Below, piece by piece: positions 18,441 to 26,943 of a DNA stretch of 64,000 bases. Origin of the DNA: Sulfitobacter dubius (GTDB taxonomy: Bacteria > Pseudomonadota > Alphaproteobacteria > Rhodobacterales > Rhodobacteraceae); the NCBI RefSeq assembly GCF_900113435.1, contig NZ_FOPG01000004.1, forward strand, positions 1 through 64,000. Reading direction: 5' to 3'. Under the pieces are notes generated by a model that saw only the letters and a program-made list of their open reading frames with translations, did no database searches and was not told the origin of the DNA. The position numbers were made by a program, and so were the translations under genes. The stretch's first letter is position 1. Every line of letters starts with the position of its first letter.

Positions 18441-19388
18441 ATGACATTTACCAAAACATTCATTGCCACAGCGCTGGCCACGGCTGTCGGTACGGGCGCC
18501 TTTGCCCAAGAGACCAAAGTCATCGGCGTGTCGATCCCGGCGGCGACCCACGGATGGGCGGGGGGCATGAACTACCACGCCAAGGAAACCGTCGAACGTT
18601 TGGAAGAGGTCTATCCCGACCTCGATTTCGTCCTGGCTACCGCGTCGGACCCCGGCAAGCAGGTGAATGATATCGAAGACATGGTCGCGACGCGCAACAT
18701 CGACGCGCTGGTGGTCCTGCCCTTTGAATCCGACCCGCTGACCCCACCGGTGCAAGCCGTGGCCGAAGGCGGTGCATGGGTGACGGTGGTCGACCGTGGC
18801 CTTTCCGTTGAGGGCATTCAAGACCTCTATGTCGCGGGCGACAACAGCGGCTTTGGCAAGGTCTCGGGTGAATTCATGGCCCAGCAAATGCCCGATGGCG
18901 GCGATATCGTCGTGCTGCGCGGCATCCCCACCACCATCGACAACGAGCGTGTCGAGGGCTTCAACACAGCCATCGAAGGCTCCGGCATCAATGTGCTCGA
19001 CATGGAGCATGGCAACTGGAACCGTGACGACAGCTTTACCGTGATGCAGGATTTCCTGTCGAAGTATCCTAACATCGACGCGGTTTGGGCGTCTGACGAT
19101 GACATGGCGATTGGCGTGCTGGCCGCGATCGAAGCCGCAGGGCGTGACGACGTGAAATTCGTGCTCGGCGGTGCCGGCATGAAAGAAATGATCAAGCGCA
19201 CAGCCGATGGCGATGCGATGATCCCGGCCAATGTCACCTACCCGCCGTCGATGATCGCTACCGCGATTGAGCTGACCGCCGTGGGCCTTACCTCCAACGC
19301 ACCGGTCTCGGGCACATTCGTGATCGGCTCGGTGCTGGTGACGCAAGAGAACGCGATGGATTTCTACTATCCTGACAGCCCGTTCTGA
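18441..19388 (+). CDS. Sugar ABC transporter substrate-binding protein, RbsB/XylF type
   Basis: This 315-residue periplasmic protein has a Sec signal peptide (MTFTKTFIATALATAVG, cleavage after AFA near residue 22) and a Peripla_BP_4 fold: IGVSIPAATHGWAGG at the N-terminus, then DALVVLPFESDPLTP and AVWASDDDMAIG. The ATG at 18441 is preferred to one five codons upstream because GGGAGGAG sits 8 bases before it and it begins the signal peptide. It is followed by a strong hairpin and then xylB. It probably binds xylose or another aldose, judged from the operon. Confidence 0.9.
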   Translation: MTFTKTFIATALATAVGTGAFAQETKVIGVSIPAATHGWAGGMNYHAKETVERLEEVYPDLDFVLATASDPGKQVNDIEDMVATRNIDALVVLPFESDPLTPPVQAVAEGGAWVTVVDRGLSVEGIQDLYVAGDNSGFGKVSGEFMAQQMPDGGDIVVLRGIPTTIDNERVEGFNTAIEGSGINVLDMEHGNWNRDDSFTVMQDFLSKYPNIDAVWASDDDMAIGVLAAIEAAGRDDVKFVLGGAGMKEMIKRTADGDAMIPANVTYPPSMIATAIELTAVGLTSNAPVSGTFVIGSVLVTQENAMDFYYPDSPF

Positions 19389-19396
19389 TTAATGCC

Positions 19397-19419
19397 GCCA
19401 CCGGCACTCTGCCGGTGGC
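19397..19419 (+). terminator. Hairpin between the sugar-binding-protein gene and xylB
   Basis: A perfect 9-bp stem (GCCACCGGC / GCCGGTGGC) with a 5-nt loop is followed by CTTTCCTTCT. It lies 9 bases after the binding-protein stop. It could be a partial terminator that lowers xylB relative to the binding protein, or a transcript-stabilising element. Confidence 0.75.
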
Positions 19420-19448
19420 CTTTCCTTCTGTGAAGTAACGAGTACCGC

Positions 19449-20891
19449 ATGACCTATCTTGGCTTGGACCTAGGCACCTCGGGCGTCAAAGCGCTTTTGA
19501 TCGACGAAGGCCAAAGGGCCTTGGCCGAGGGTCATGCCCCGTTGGAGGTTCAGCGCCCGCACCCGATGTGGAGCGAGCAAGACCCCCGTTCATGGATCAC
19601 CGCCTGCGAGAGTGCGATTGCGCAGGTCCGCGCCGCCGCCCCCGCCGAATTCGCAGCCCTACGTGGCATTGCTGTTTCAGGGCAGATGCACGGAGCTACC
19701 TTGCTTGACGCAAATGACCGGCCCCTGCGTCCGGCAATCCTATGGAACGATGGACGCGCCCATGCCGAATGTGCTGAGTTGGAAAAACTGGCCGACTTTC
19801 GCGGTATCGGCGGCAATATCGTCATGGCGGGCTTCACTGCGCCCAAGTTGAGATGGGTGCAAAAACATGAGCCTGAGGTTTTCACGCAGGTTCGCAAAGT
19901 TTTGCTGCCCAAGGACTACGTTGGTCTTTGGCTGACGGGCGAACATGTCTCGGAAATGTCTGACGCGGCAGGCACGCTGTGGCTCGATGTGGCAAAGCGC
20001 GATTGGTCTGATGAATTGCTCGCCGCCACGGACCTAACCCGCGATCACATGCCGCGCTTGGTCGAAGGCAGCGCGCGGGCGGGCGGGCTTCGGGCGGAAC
20101 TGGCGGCCGACTGGGGTGTCAGCAGCGTCGCCGTTGCGGGCGGTGCAGGCGACAACGCGGCCACCGCCGTGGGGCTGGGGCTGGTGCAGCCGGGGCAGGG
20201 GTTTTTGTCGCTCGGCACCTCGGGCGTGCTGTTCTCGGTCACGGATTGTTTTGCCAGTAACACCGAGAGTGCAGTGCATAGTTTCTGCCATGCGGTGCCC
20301 GAGACATGGCATCAGATGGGCGTGATCCTATCGGCGACGGATGCTCTGGCTTGGTTGGGGCAGATCACCGGGCAGAACCCGGCAGCGCTGGCGAGCATGG
20401 TAGGGGACGTGACGCAGCCCTCACCAATCACTTTCCTGCCCTATCTTTCAGGCGAACGGACCCCGCATAACGCACCCGATGCCACCGGATCCTTCCACGG
20501 TCTGCGCCGCGCGCATGGGTTACCCGATATGGTGCAAGCGGTGATGGAAGGGGTCGGCTTCGCCTTTGCCGATTGCTGTCGTGCGCTTGGGCAAAGTGGC
20601 TCCCTGCCTGAGCGTGTCTGCGTGGCGGGCGGGGGCAGCCAGTCGGAAACCTGGCTTCAGATGATCGCCGATATCACTGGCCTGACCCTCGATGTGCCCG
20701 AAAGTGGCGCCCAGGGGGCAGCGCTTGGGGCGGCGCGGCTGGCGATGCTGGGCAGCGGTGATGTGACGCAACCAGAAGTGATTGTGCCCCCGAAAATCCG
20801 CAAGAGTATCGCCCCCAATCCCGCACTCGAACCAGCCTATGCAAGAAGCTACCCAGCCTACCGTGCCGCTTGGAATGGGGCGTCAACCTAG
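19449..20891 (+). CDS. xylB: Xylulokinase
   Basis: This 480-residue FGGY-family kinase phosphorylates D-xylulose to xylulose 5-phosphate, which enters the pentose phosphate pathway. The N-terminal ATPase-fold motif is LGLDLGTSGVKALL (residues 4-17), SGQMHG lies near residue 78, the catalytic aspartate is Asp235 in GGAGDNAA and the C-terminal nucleotide loop is VAGGGSQS. Length matches E. coli XylB (484). It is the last gene of the operon and its stop overlaps the 3' end of the convergent amidohydrolase gene by 9 bp. Confidence 0.95.
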   Translation: MTYLGLDLGTSGVKALLIDEGQRALAEGHAPLEVQRPHPMWSEQDPRSWITACESAIAQVRAAAPAEFAALRGIAVSGQMHGATLLDANDRPLRPAILWNDGRAHAECAELEKLADFRGIGGNIVMAGFTAPKLRWVQKHEPEVFTQVRKVLLPKDYVGLWLTGEHVSEMSDAAGTLWLDVAKRDWSDELLAATDLTRDHMPRLVEGSARAGGLRAELAADWGVSSVAVAGGAGDNAATAVGLGLVQPGQGFLSLGTSGVLFSVTDCFASNTESAVHSFCHAVPETWHQMGVILSATDALAWLGQITGQNPAALASMVGDVTQPSPITFLPYLSGERTPHNAPDATGSFHGLRRAHGLPDMVQAVMEGVGFAFADCCRALGQSGSLPERVCVAGGGSQSETWLQMIADITGLTLDVPESGAQGAALGAARLAMLGSGDVTQPEVIVPPKIRKSIAPNPALEPAYARSYPAYRAAWNGAST

Positions 20892-22355
20892 CGGATAGCT
20901 TGTGGGGAAGATCTCCTCGACCGGCGGATGAAACAGTGTCCGATCAGGATATTGCGCCACCATGCCATCGAACTGCGCCTGCGCGCGGCGGTGATACTCC
21001 CCCTCATCGACGCCGGGGATGATGCCATTGCGCATGACGAACCGCCCGGCAATCATCACGTCAGACACATCACGGCCCGAGCCGTTCAACAGCAGGGTTT
21101 GGATCGGGTCGATGCGCTGGCCGATGTCGGGGTTATCAAGCCGGATCACATTCAGATCCGCTGCCGCACCGGGGACGAGCCGCCCCAGATCGGGCCTGTT
21201 CAACGCCTCCGCTCCACCCAAAGTGGCGGCATTGTAGAAATCGACGGCGCTCACACAGGTCGCGTTCCCTTCGGCAATCCGGGCCGTCATCACGCCAAGC
21301 GCCATATTCTGGATCATATCCGCCGGATGCGTATCGGTGCCCATGCCAATGGTCACCCCAAGGTCGCGGAAGCGTGGAAAGGACTGCATCACCTTACCGC
21401 CCCGCGCCATTACCAGCGGGCAATGCACCAAGGCCGCGCCTGATTGGCACAGAATGTCATGGTCCGGCGCGTCATGGGTGATCCCGTTGACGTCCGATAG
21501 GAACAGCCCATGCGGCAGGATCGTCGCAGGGGCGAAGAAGGCGGTGTCCCGCAGCAATTCCAGCGGGCTTTTGCCGTGCTGTTGCAACACCAGATCGTAT
21601 TCCAACCGGGACTGGCAGCAATGCAACCGGATCGGCACGTCATGGGCGCGTGCGGCGGCACCGCTTCGGGCCAGTAGGTCGGGCGTACAGGTCTCGATCC
21701 GGTCGGGCGTCAGCATCGTGCGGATCAGCCCGCCGTGGGTGTTCTCATGGCGGGTGATGAAGGCTTCGGCATCTGCAAGCCCCTGAAAACCGCGCGCTTC
21801 GTCATAGTGAAAACCGATCTGCCGCTCCGCATTCACCACCAGATTGCCGCTGCGATAGGCGGGGCCGAGGTAAACCCGCAGCCCGAGGTCCGCTGCTGCA
21901 TCCGCCGCGGCGTCAAACTCTTCCGCAGTCTCTCCCCAAGCGCGGTAGAACAGCGAAGCGATTGGCAATGCGGTGGTGATGCCGTTGCGAATAAGGCGGG
22001 TGAAGGCGTAGCGTTTTTGAAATGCCAGTTCCTCGGGCGAATACATCTCGCGCGGCCCGGCCCGCATGTAGCTTTCTGGCCAGACCCGGCCCTTCAACTC
22101 TGGCGGATGGTTGTCATAGCCCAGCACGGTGGTGTCGAGGTCGGCCAGCGCGTCTAGGTCGATGAACCCCGGCCCGATCACTGCCTCTCCAAAGTCTATG
22201 GTTTCTGCCACCTCGCCGTCGAAGTCATGGCCGACGTACAGTACTTTCTCACCTTCAACGACGACGGTACCGTTGCGGTAGAGACAGTGCTGACCGTCTG
22301 CGTGGCCGACGACCCAAGCGGCGGTCAGAGCCGTGCGCTTCATGCCGTTTGCCAT
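20883..22355 (-). CDS. Amidohydrolase/chlorohydrolase-family protein with a replaced HxH metal motif
   Basis: This 490-residue protein has the TrzN/AtzB-like amidohydrolase architecture. Later metal positions are recognisable: IRLHCCQS, LPHGLFLSD and GTDTHPADM. At the end of strand 1, where the family normally has a histidine pair after GFID, it reads LDALADLDTT, with aspartates and no histidine. The reading frame is continuous there, so this is a true variant, not a visible frameshift. It may bind one metal or use Asp ligands. It overlaps the next amidohydrolase gene by 16 bp and is probably cotranscribed with it. Substrate unknown; family members hydrolyse amino, chloro or amide groups on nitrogen rings. 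Confidence 0.8.
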   Translation of the reverse strand: MANGMKRTALTAAWVVGHADGQHCLYRNGTVVVEGEKVLYVGHDFDGEVAETIDFGEAVIGPGFIDLDALADLDTTVLGYDNHPPELKGRVWPESYMRAGPREMYSPEELAFQKRYAFTRLIRNGITTALPIASLFYRAWGETAEEFDAAADAAADLGLRVYLGPAYRSGNLVVNAERQIGFHYDEARGFQGLADAEAFITRHENTHGGLIRTMLTPDRIETCTPDLLARSGAAARAHDVPIRLHCCQSRLEYDLVLQQHGKSPLELLRDTAFFAPATILPHGLFLSDVNGITHDAPDHDILCQSGAALVHCPLVMARGGKVMQSFPRFRDLGVTIGMGTDTHPADMIQNMALGVMTARIAEGNATCVSAVDFYNAATLGGAEALNRPDLGRLVPGAAADLNVIRLDNPDIGQRIDPIQTLLLNGSGRDVSDVMIAGRFVMRNGIIPGVDEGEYHRRAQAQFDGMVAQYPDRTLFHPPVEEIFPTSYPLG

Positions 22356-23545
22356 GCCGCCTCCGTCACGCCATCACGCGCCACGATCTGCCCGCCGGAA
22401 ATGACCAACCGGCGCGGCGGGCGCAGAGTGATCGCTTCCGAGACTGCCTCAACATCCACCAGCACCAGATCGGCGCGGCTGCCTTCGGTGAGGCCGTAGC
22501 CCGCAAGCCCCATCACCCGCGCCCCGTCGGTGCTGCAGGTGTCGAGCGCCCAAGCGACCTCAACATCGGCGCGGAAATTGTTGCGCAGGCCGACGAGCAT
22601 TGCGCGTTCCAACATGCAGGCGTTGCCGTAAGGCGTCCACGTATCGCGGATGCCATCATTACCCGCGCAGATCGCGATGCCCCGTTCACGGCAGGCCGCG
22701 ACCGAAGGCACTGGGCGCGAGGCAGGCGCGGTGGTGGCCAGCGACACGTCCAACGCCGCGATCCGGTCAAGCAATCCCGCCACCCGCGCCTGATCGTTCA
22801 TGCCAAGGCAGAAGGCGTGGCTCACGGTCACCTTACCCTGCATCGCCAGCGCCTCAGTCCGGTCGAGGATCATCTCAAAGCTGAATGCGCCCATTTCACC
22901 CGGCTCGTGCAGGTGAATGTCGATCTGCTTGCCGTGTTTCTCGGCCAGTCCAAAGACCGCATCGAGCTGCCCTTTGGGATCCCGGTCGATGCCGCAGGGG
23001 TCTAATCCGCCGACAATCTCGGCCCCGTCGCGCAGAGCTTGATCCATTAGCTCTACCGTGCCGGGGCGGATCATCATGCCCGATTGCGGGAAGGCGACGA
23101 TCTCGATCTGCATCACCTCGGCGTAACGCGCTCGTGTTGCCGCGACCCCCTCAAACAGGCTCAGCCCGTGGTCAGTGTCGATATCGACATGACTGCGGAT
23201 CGCCGTCGTACCTTTGGACAGCGCCAGTGCCACCTGCCGCGACGATTGGCGCTCCGCGTCCATGTCCAGCTCGTGGCGCAGACGACGCTCGGTGTCGATC
23301 ATCTGCTGGAGGCTTTTGCCCTGCTGATGTGGATGCCATGGCATGCCCCAAAGCGTCTTGTCGAGATGCGCGTGGGCGTCGATAAGGCCGGGCAGGACGA
23401 TGTCACCGCCGCAGTCTTCGACGGTGACATCGCCAGTTGGCGTGACCTCAGGGGCGATGCGGGCAATGCGCCCGTCCTCGATCAATACGTCGGTTTTCGC
23501 GGCACCCATCAGGCGCAGGTTTTTCAGCAGCAGTGGCTTGGTCAT
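22340..23545 (-). CDS. Cytosine-deaminase-like amidohydrolase
   Basis: This 401-residue amidohydrolase resembles cytosine deaminase and AtzC. The metal site is complete: GLIDAHAHLDKT near residues 53-64, DIHLHEPGE near 200, VSHAFCLG near 236 and GNDGIRDTW near 289-297. These residues support metal-dependent hydrolytic deamination or amide cleavage on a pyrimidine, triazine or hydantoin-like ring in the cytoplasm. It sits between the HxH-lacking homologue (16-bp overlap) and a racemase gene 12 bp upstream. Cytosine itself is only one possible substrate. Confidence 0.85.
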   Translation of the reverse strand: MTKPLLLKNLRLMGAAKTDVLIEDGRIARIAPEVTPTGDVTVEDCGGDIVLPGLIDAHAHLDKTLWGMPWHPHQQGKSLQQMIDTERRLRHELDMDAERQSSRQVALALSKGTTAIRSHVDIDTDHGLSLFEGVAATRARYAEVMQIEIVAFPQSGMMIRPGTVELMDQALRDGAEIVGGLDPCGIDRDPKGQLDAVFGLAEKHGKQIDIHLHEPGEMGAFSFEMILDRTEALAMQGKVTVSHAFCLGMNDQARVAGLLDRIAALDVSLATTAPASRPVPSVAACRERGIAICAGNDGIRDTWTPYGNACMLERAMLVGLRNNFRADVEVAWALDTCSTDGARVMGLAGYGLTEGSRADLVLVDVEAVSEAITLRPPRRLVISGGQIVARDGVTEAAWQTA

Positions 23546-23557
23546 GTGTGGTCCTGT

Positions 23558-24298
23558 CTATCGTGTAAGAGGCGCGACGCGAGGGGTAGGCGCGGCGATC
23601 TCTTTGATGCGGGGTAGGGCATAGGCACCAGCCTTGCTGGTCAGCAGGCCTGTGGCGGCCAAGCCAGCGGCCATGCGGATGGCAAAGCCCACGCCATCGA
23701 TCACTGGCACCCCGGCGTCGCGCCCCAGTTGCTCCAGATGCGCGCTCATGCCTGCGCAGCCCAGCACGACCGCTTCGGCGCGGTCTTCTTCGACCGACTG
23801 GCGGATCTTGCGGGCAATAAGGGGCAGAGTTTGCACGGGCGCAAATTCTAGGTCGAGCACCGGAATGTCGGCGGCGTGGACCGCGCAGAGCGCCCGGCCA
23901 CAGCCATAGCGATCCCCGAGGTCTTCGATAATCGGCACGGCGCAGGGCAGGGTTGTGACCACGGAAAAGCGCTTGGCGATCCTTCCGGCCGCGATCAGCG
24001 CGGCTTCGCACAGGCCGATCACCGGCCCCATCGCCACGGCGCGTGCGGCATCAAGGCCGGGATCATCGAAACAGGCGATTACATGGGCCACAGCACCCTG
24101 TGCTTCGGCGGCGATAATGGCGTCGAGCATGGCAGGCACGGCGCGGGCCTCGTCAGCGTAGCCTTCGATGCTAGGCGGCGTGCCGCGTGCTGTGGCGGCC
24201 ATGATCTCGACGCCCGGCCCGGCATGGGCGCGAGCGGTACGGGCGACGGCGTCGGTCATGCCCGGCGTCGAGTTTGGATTAATCAGATGGATTTTCAT
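23558..24298 (-). CDS. Aspartate/glutamate/hydantoin racemase-family protein
   Basis: This 246-residue cofactor-independent racemase-family protein starts MKIHLINPNST, the typical hydantoin-racemase N-terminus. Both catalytic cysteines of the two-base mechanism are in place, Cys76 in IACFDDPG and Cys181 in LGCAGM. Enzymes of this type interconvert enantiomers of hydantoins, aspartate or glutamate, or act as maleate or allantoin-related racemases. Its ATG overlaps the flavin-reductase stop by 4 bp. Set between a cytosine-deaminase-like gene and an importer, it fits breakdown of a hydantoin or carbamoyl compound, but this is inference. Confidence 0.87.
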   Translation of the reverse strand: MKIHLINPNSTPGMTDAVARTARAHAGPGVEIMAATARGTPPSIEGYADEARAVPAMLDAIIAAEAQGAVAHVIACFDDPGLDAARAVAMGPVIGLCEAALIAAGRIAKRFSVVTTLPCAVPIIEDLGDRYGCGRALCAVHAADIPVLDLEFAPVQTLPLIARKIRQSVEEDRAEAVVLGCAGMSAHLEQLGRDAGVPVIDGVGFAIRMAAGLAATGLLTSKAGAYALPRIKEIAAPTPRVAPLTR

Positions 24299-24930
24299 GG
24301 TGCGGCTTTCCGTGTCACGCCAGCGGGAGGCTGGGCGGGTGCCTTCAGCTCGAACTGTCGGTCAGAGGTGATGTAATTGTCGGCATGCAGCCGCGCGATG
24401 GGCTGGTAGTTCTCGGGGCGCACATAGCGGCCTGCGTCATCAAGACAGTTGTCGCGGATATGCATCTGTACGACCCGGCCCAGAATGATCTCGCGCCGCT
24501 CGTATCTGATGGTTTCGACCACGACACATTCCATGGCGCAGGGGCTTTCCGCGATCCAACCGCCTTCGATCTGGCTGGCGGGCGTCATGGTCAGCCCGGC
24601 GGTGGCGATTTCGTCCACGTCCGGCTCATAGCTGATGCCGCAGGTGATCATCGCTTCGGCCAGCGCCATGTCGACCATGTTGATGCAGAAACTCTGCCGG
24701 GCGTTGATGTTGTTCACCGTGTCTTTGACCGTGCCATCTGGCCGGGTCTGGATGCCAAGGATCACGATGGGTGGTTCCTGCGAGAAGACGTTGAAAAAGC
24801 TCATGGGGGCCGCGTTGGCCACCCCATCGGGGCAGAACGTCGTGACCAGCGCGATGGGGCGCGGGGCGACGAAGCTCGACAGCAGGCGGTAGCGGTCGCG
24901 CTCGGGCAGGGTGGTGAAGTCAAATTCCAT
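24295..24930 (-). CDS. Flavin reductase family protein (FMN-binding split barrel)
   Basis: This 211-residue protein has the flavin-reductase-like split-barrel pattern PRPIALVTTFCPDGVANAAP near residues 23-42 and NAPMSFFNV-like and FCINMV segments. Members reduce FMN or FAD with NAD(P)H for a partner monooxygenase, or simply bind FMN. No monooxygenase oxygenase component is visible nearby, so the partner may lie elsewhere or this protein may act alone. The stop is coupled to the racemase gene (4-bp overlap), and the importer ATPase gene ends 4 bp upstream of its start, so it is part of the same operon. Confidence 0.85.
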   Translation of the reverse strand: MEFDFTTLPERDRYRLLSSFVAPRPIALVTTFCPDGVANAAPMSFFNVFSQEPPIVILGIQTRPDGTVKDTVNNINARQSFCINMVDMALAEAMITCGISYEPDVDEIATAGLTMTPASQIEGGWIAESPCAMECVVVETIRYERREIILGRVVQMHIRDNCLDDAGRYVRPENYQPIARLHADNYITSDRQFELKAPAQPPAGVTRKAAP

Positions 24931-24934
24931 CCCG

Positions 24935-25972
24935 CTACTCCGCCGCCAGCCGAAGCCATGCCGGCAGCCGCCCTTCGTCCGCCGCGTGACAGGCCGATTT
25001 CTGACCGCCCGCGCGCAGGTTCAACGCCGGTGCCACGCTGCGGCAGGTGTCATTCGCCAGCGGGCAGCGCGGGTGGAACGAACAACCGGGCGGGGGCGAG
25101 ATCGGGTTCGGCACCTCGCCCGCCACCGGGGCACGCTCGGTCCCGCCAACGGTGAGCTTGGGCACGGTTTCCATCAGCAGGCGTGTGTAGGGGTGCTGCG
25201 GGTTCTCAAAGATTTGCTCTTTGGGGCCGACCTCGACGATCTTGCCCAGATACATCACCGCCAGCACATCGGCCATGTACCAGACCACCGCCAGATCGTG
25301 GCTGATGAAGATGTAGCTCATGTTGAACTCATCCTGCAGGTCTTTCATCAGGTTGAGGATCTGGCTCTGCACACTCACGTCCAGCGCCGAGGTCGGCTCG
25401 TCGCAGATCAGCAGTTCGGGCCGTGTGGTAAGCGCACGGGCAATCGACAGGCGCTGGCGCTGGCCGCCCGAAAACTCGTGCGGAAACTTCTTGGCGTCGG
25501 CGGGGATCAGGCCCACTTGGCTCAGCAGTTTTTCCACTTCGCGGGTCACTTCGGCGCGGGTCTTGCAGATGCCGAAGTTTTTAAGCGGCTCGCCAATGAT
25601 GTCGCGCACCCGCCAGCGCGGGTTGAGCGAGGCATAGGGGTCTTGAAAGATCATCTGCATCCGGCGGCGCAGTTCGGGGGGATTGCCGGGGGGCATATGG
25701 GTGATGTCTGTCCCCTCAAAGCGGATGGCGCCCGCGCTTGGCGTGTGCAGCCCCATCAGCAGCCGCGCCACGGTGGACTTGCCGCAGCCGGACTCGCCCA
25801 CCACGGCAAAGGTTTTGCCACGCGGCACGTCAAAGCTGATGTCGTTCACCGCCGTTAGGATGCGGCGCGGGCGGCGCTCCAGCACCCGGTTGAGAAAGGG
25901 TTCGGACACGTCGAAGCGCTTGGAGATATTCTGCACGCTCAGGATGTCGTCGGGGGCGATTTGAGGGGTCAT
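24935..25972 (-). CDS. ABC transporter ATP-binding protein, DppF/OppF type (system C)
   Basis: This 345-residue ATPase has Walker [10 protein letters not shown], the signature FSGGQRQR and Walker [13 protein letters not shown], with a C-terminal cysteine set (GCSFHPRC, ...TC..., ...ACH). The ATG at 25972 makes an ATGA overlap with the upstream ATPase gene; the open frame continues 122 codons further upstream but that part is antisense-like, unlike the family, and was excluded. It pairs with the next gene to power system C. Confidence 0.92.
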   Translation of the reverse strand: MTPQIAPDDILSVQNISKRFDVSEPFLNRVLERRPRRILTAVNDISFDVPRGKTFAVVGESGCGKSTVARLLMGLHTPSAGAIRFEGTDITHMPPGNPPELRRRMQMIFQDPYASLNPRWRVRDIIGEPLKNFGICKTRAEVTREVEKLLSQVGLIPADAKKFPHEFSGGQRQRLSIARALTTRPELLICDEPTSALDVSVQSQILNLMKDLQDEFNMSYIFISHDLAVVWYMADVLAVMYLGKIVEVGPKEQIFENPQHPYTRLLMETVPKLTVGGTERAPVAGEVPNPISPPPGCSFHPRCPLANDTCRSVAPALNLRAGGQKSACHAADEGRLPAWLRLAAE

Positions 25973-26934
25973 GCTGTCTCTCCATAAAGGTGGCAGGCGA
26001 CTTGGCCGGTGCCCGCGTCCTGCGGCGCGGGGCGCAAGCTGTGGCAGTGTTCCATCGCACGCGGGCAGCGCGGGGCAAAGGCGCAGCCGGGGGCGGGGTT
26101 GCGCAGGCCGGGCATCGCGCCCTCGATTTGCGTGAGGCGGCGGTCGCGGTTGCCGATCTGCGGGATCGAGGCCATGAGGCCCCGCGTATAGGGGTGCAGC
26201 GGCTCTTCGATGACCTGTTTTACGTCGCCGATCTCGACCAGCCGCCCGGCGTACATCACCGCGACGCGGTCGGCGGTCTCGGCGATCACGCCCATGTCGT
26301 GGGTGACCAGAACCACCGCCGTGCCATTCTCGCGGCAAAGCCGTTTCAGCAGGGCAAGGATCTGCGCCTGCACGCTGACATCAAGCGCCGTGGTCGGCTC
26401 GTCCGCGATGATCAGCTTCGGCTCGGCACAAAGCGCCAGCGCGATCACTACACGCTGCCGCATCCCGCCCGAGAACTGGTGCGGATATTGGTCGAGCCGC
26501 GCCTCGGGGGCCGGGATGCCGACTTCGGCCAGCCAGTCGATGGCGCGCTGGCGGGCGGCCTTGTGATCAAACCCCAGATGCACGCGCATCGTGTCGATGA
26601 GTTGCTCGCCCACGGTATAGACTGGGTTGAGGCTGGTCAGCGGGTCCTGAAAGATCGCGCCGATTTCTTTGCCCCGGATGCGGCGCATCTTTTCGGGGGG
26701 CAGGTTGTCGATCCGTGCGCCACGCAGGCGCACCTCGCCCGAGCGGATCAAGCCGGGCGGTTCGATCAGCCCGGTAATCGCCGCCCCGGTGATCGACTTG
26801 CCTGCGCCGGATTCACCGACCAGCCCGAGGATTTCGCCTTCGTCGAGATCAAGGCTCAGCCCCTTGACGGCCTCCAACGGGCCGCGGCGGGTGGGGAATT
26901 CGACAACGATATTGTCCAGTTCAAGAAGTGACAT
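25969..26934 (-). CDS. ABC transporter ATP-binding protein, DppD/OppD type (system C)
   Basis: This 321-residue ATPase has Walker A GESGAGKS near residues 39-46, the signature FSGGMRQR and Walker B LIIADEPTTALD. The C-terminal transporter domain with cysteines (GCAFAPRC, ...HC..., ...ACH) is complete. It begins 9 bp after the permease stop and overlaps the second ATPase gene by 4 bp. It is part of the importer embedded in the amidohydrolase cluster and so probably brings in the compound those enzymes degrade. Confidence 0.92.
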   Translation of the reverse strand: MSLLELDNIVVEFPTRRGPLEAVKGLSLDLDEGEILGLVGESGAGKSITGAAITGLIEPPGLIRSGEVRLRGARIDNLPPEKMRRIRGKEIGAIFQDPLTSLNPVYTVGEQLIDTMRVHLGFDHKAARQRAIDWLAEVGIPAPEARLDQYPHQFSGGMRQRVVIALALCAEPKLIIADEPTTALDVSVQAQILALLKRLCRENGTAVVLVTHDMGVIAETADRVAVMYAGRLVEIGDVKQVIEEPLHPYTRGLMASIPQIGNRDRRLTQIEGAMPGLRNPAPGCAFAPRCPRAMEHCHSLRPAPQDAGTGQVACHLYGETA

Positions 26935-26943
26935 TGGGGTACC

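Noticed and set aside
25973-26338. N-terminal 122-codon extension of the system C DppF-type ATPase
   Set aside because: The extension overlaps the upstream ATPase gene in another frame, is Arg/Pro-rich and unlike the family; the ATGA-coupled start at 25972 is better supported.
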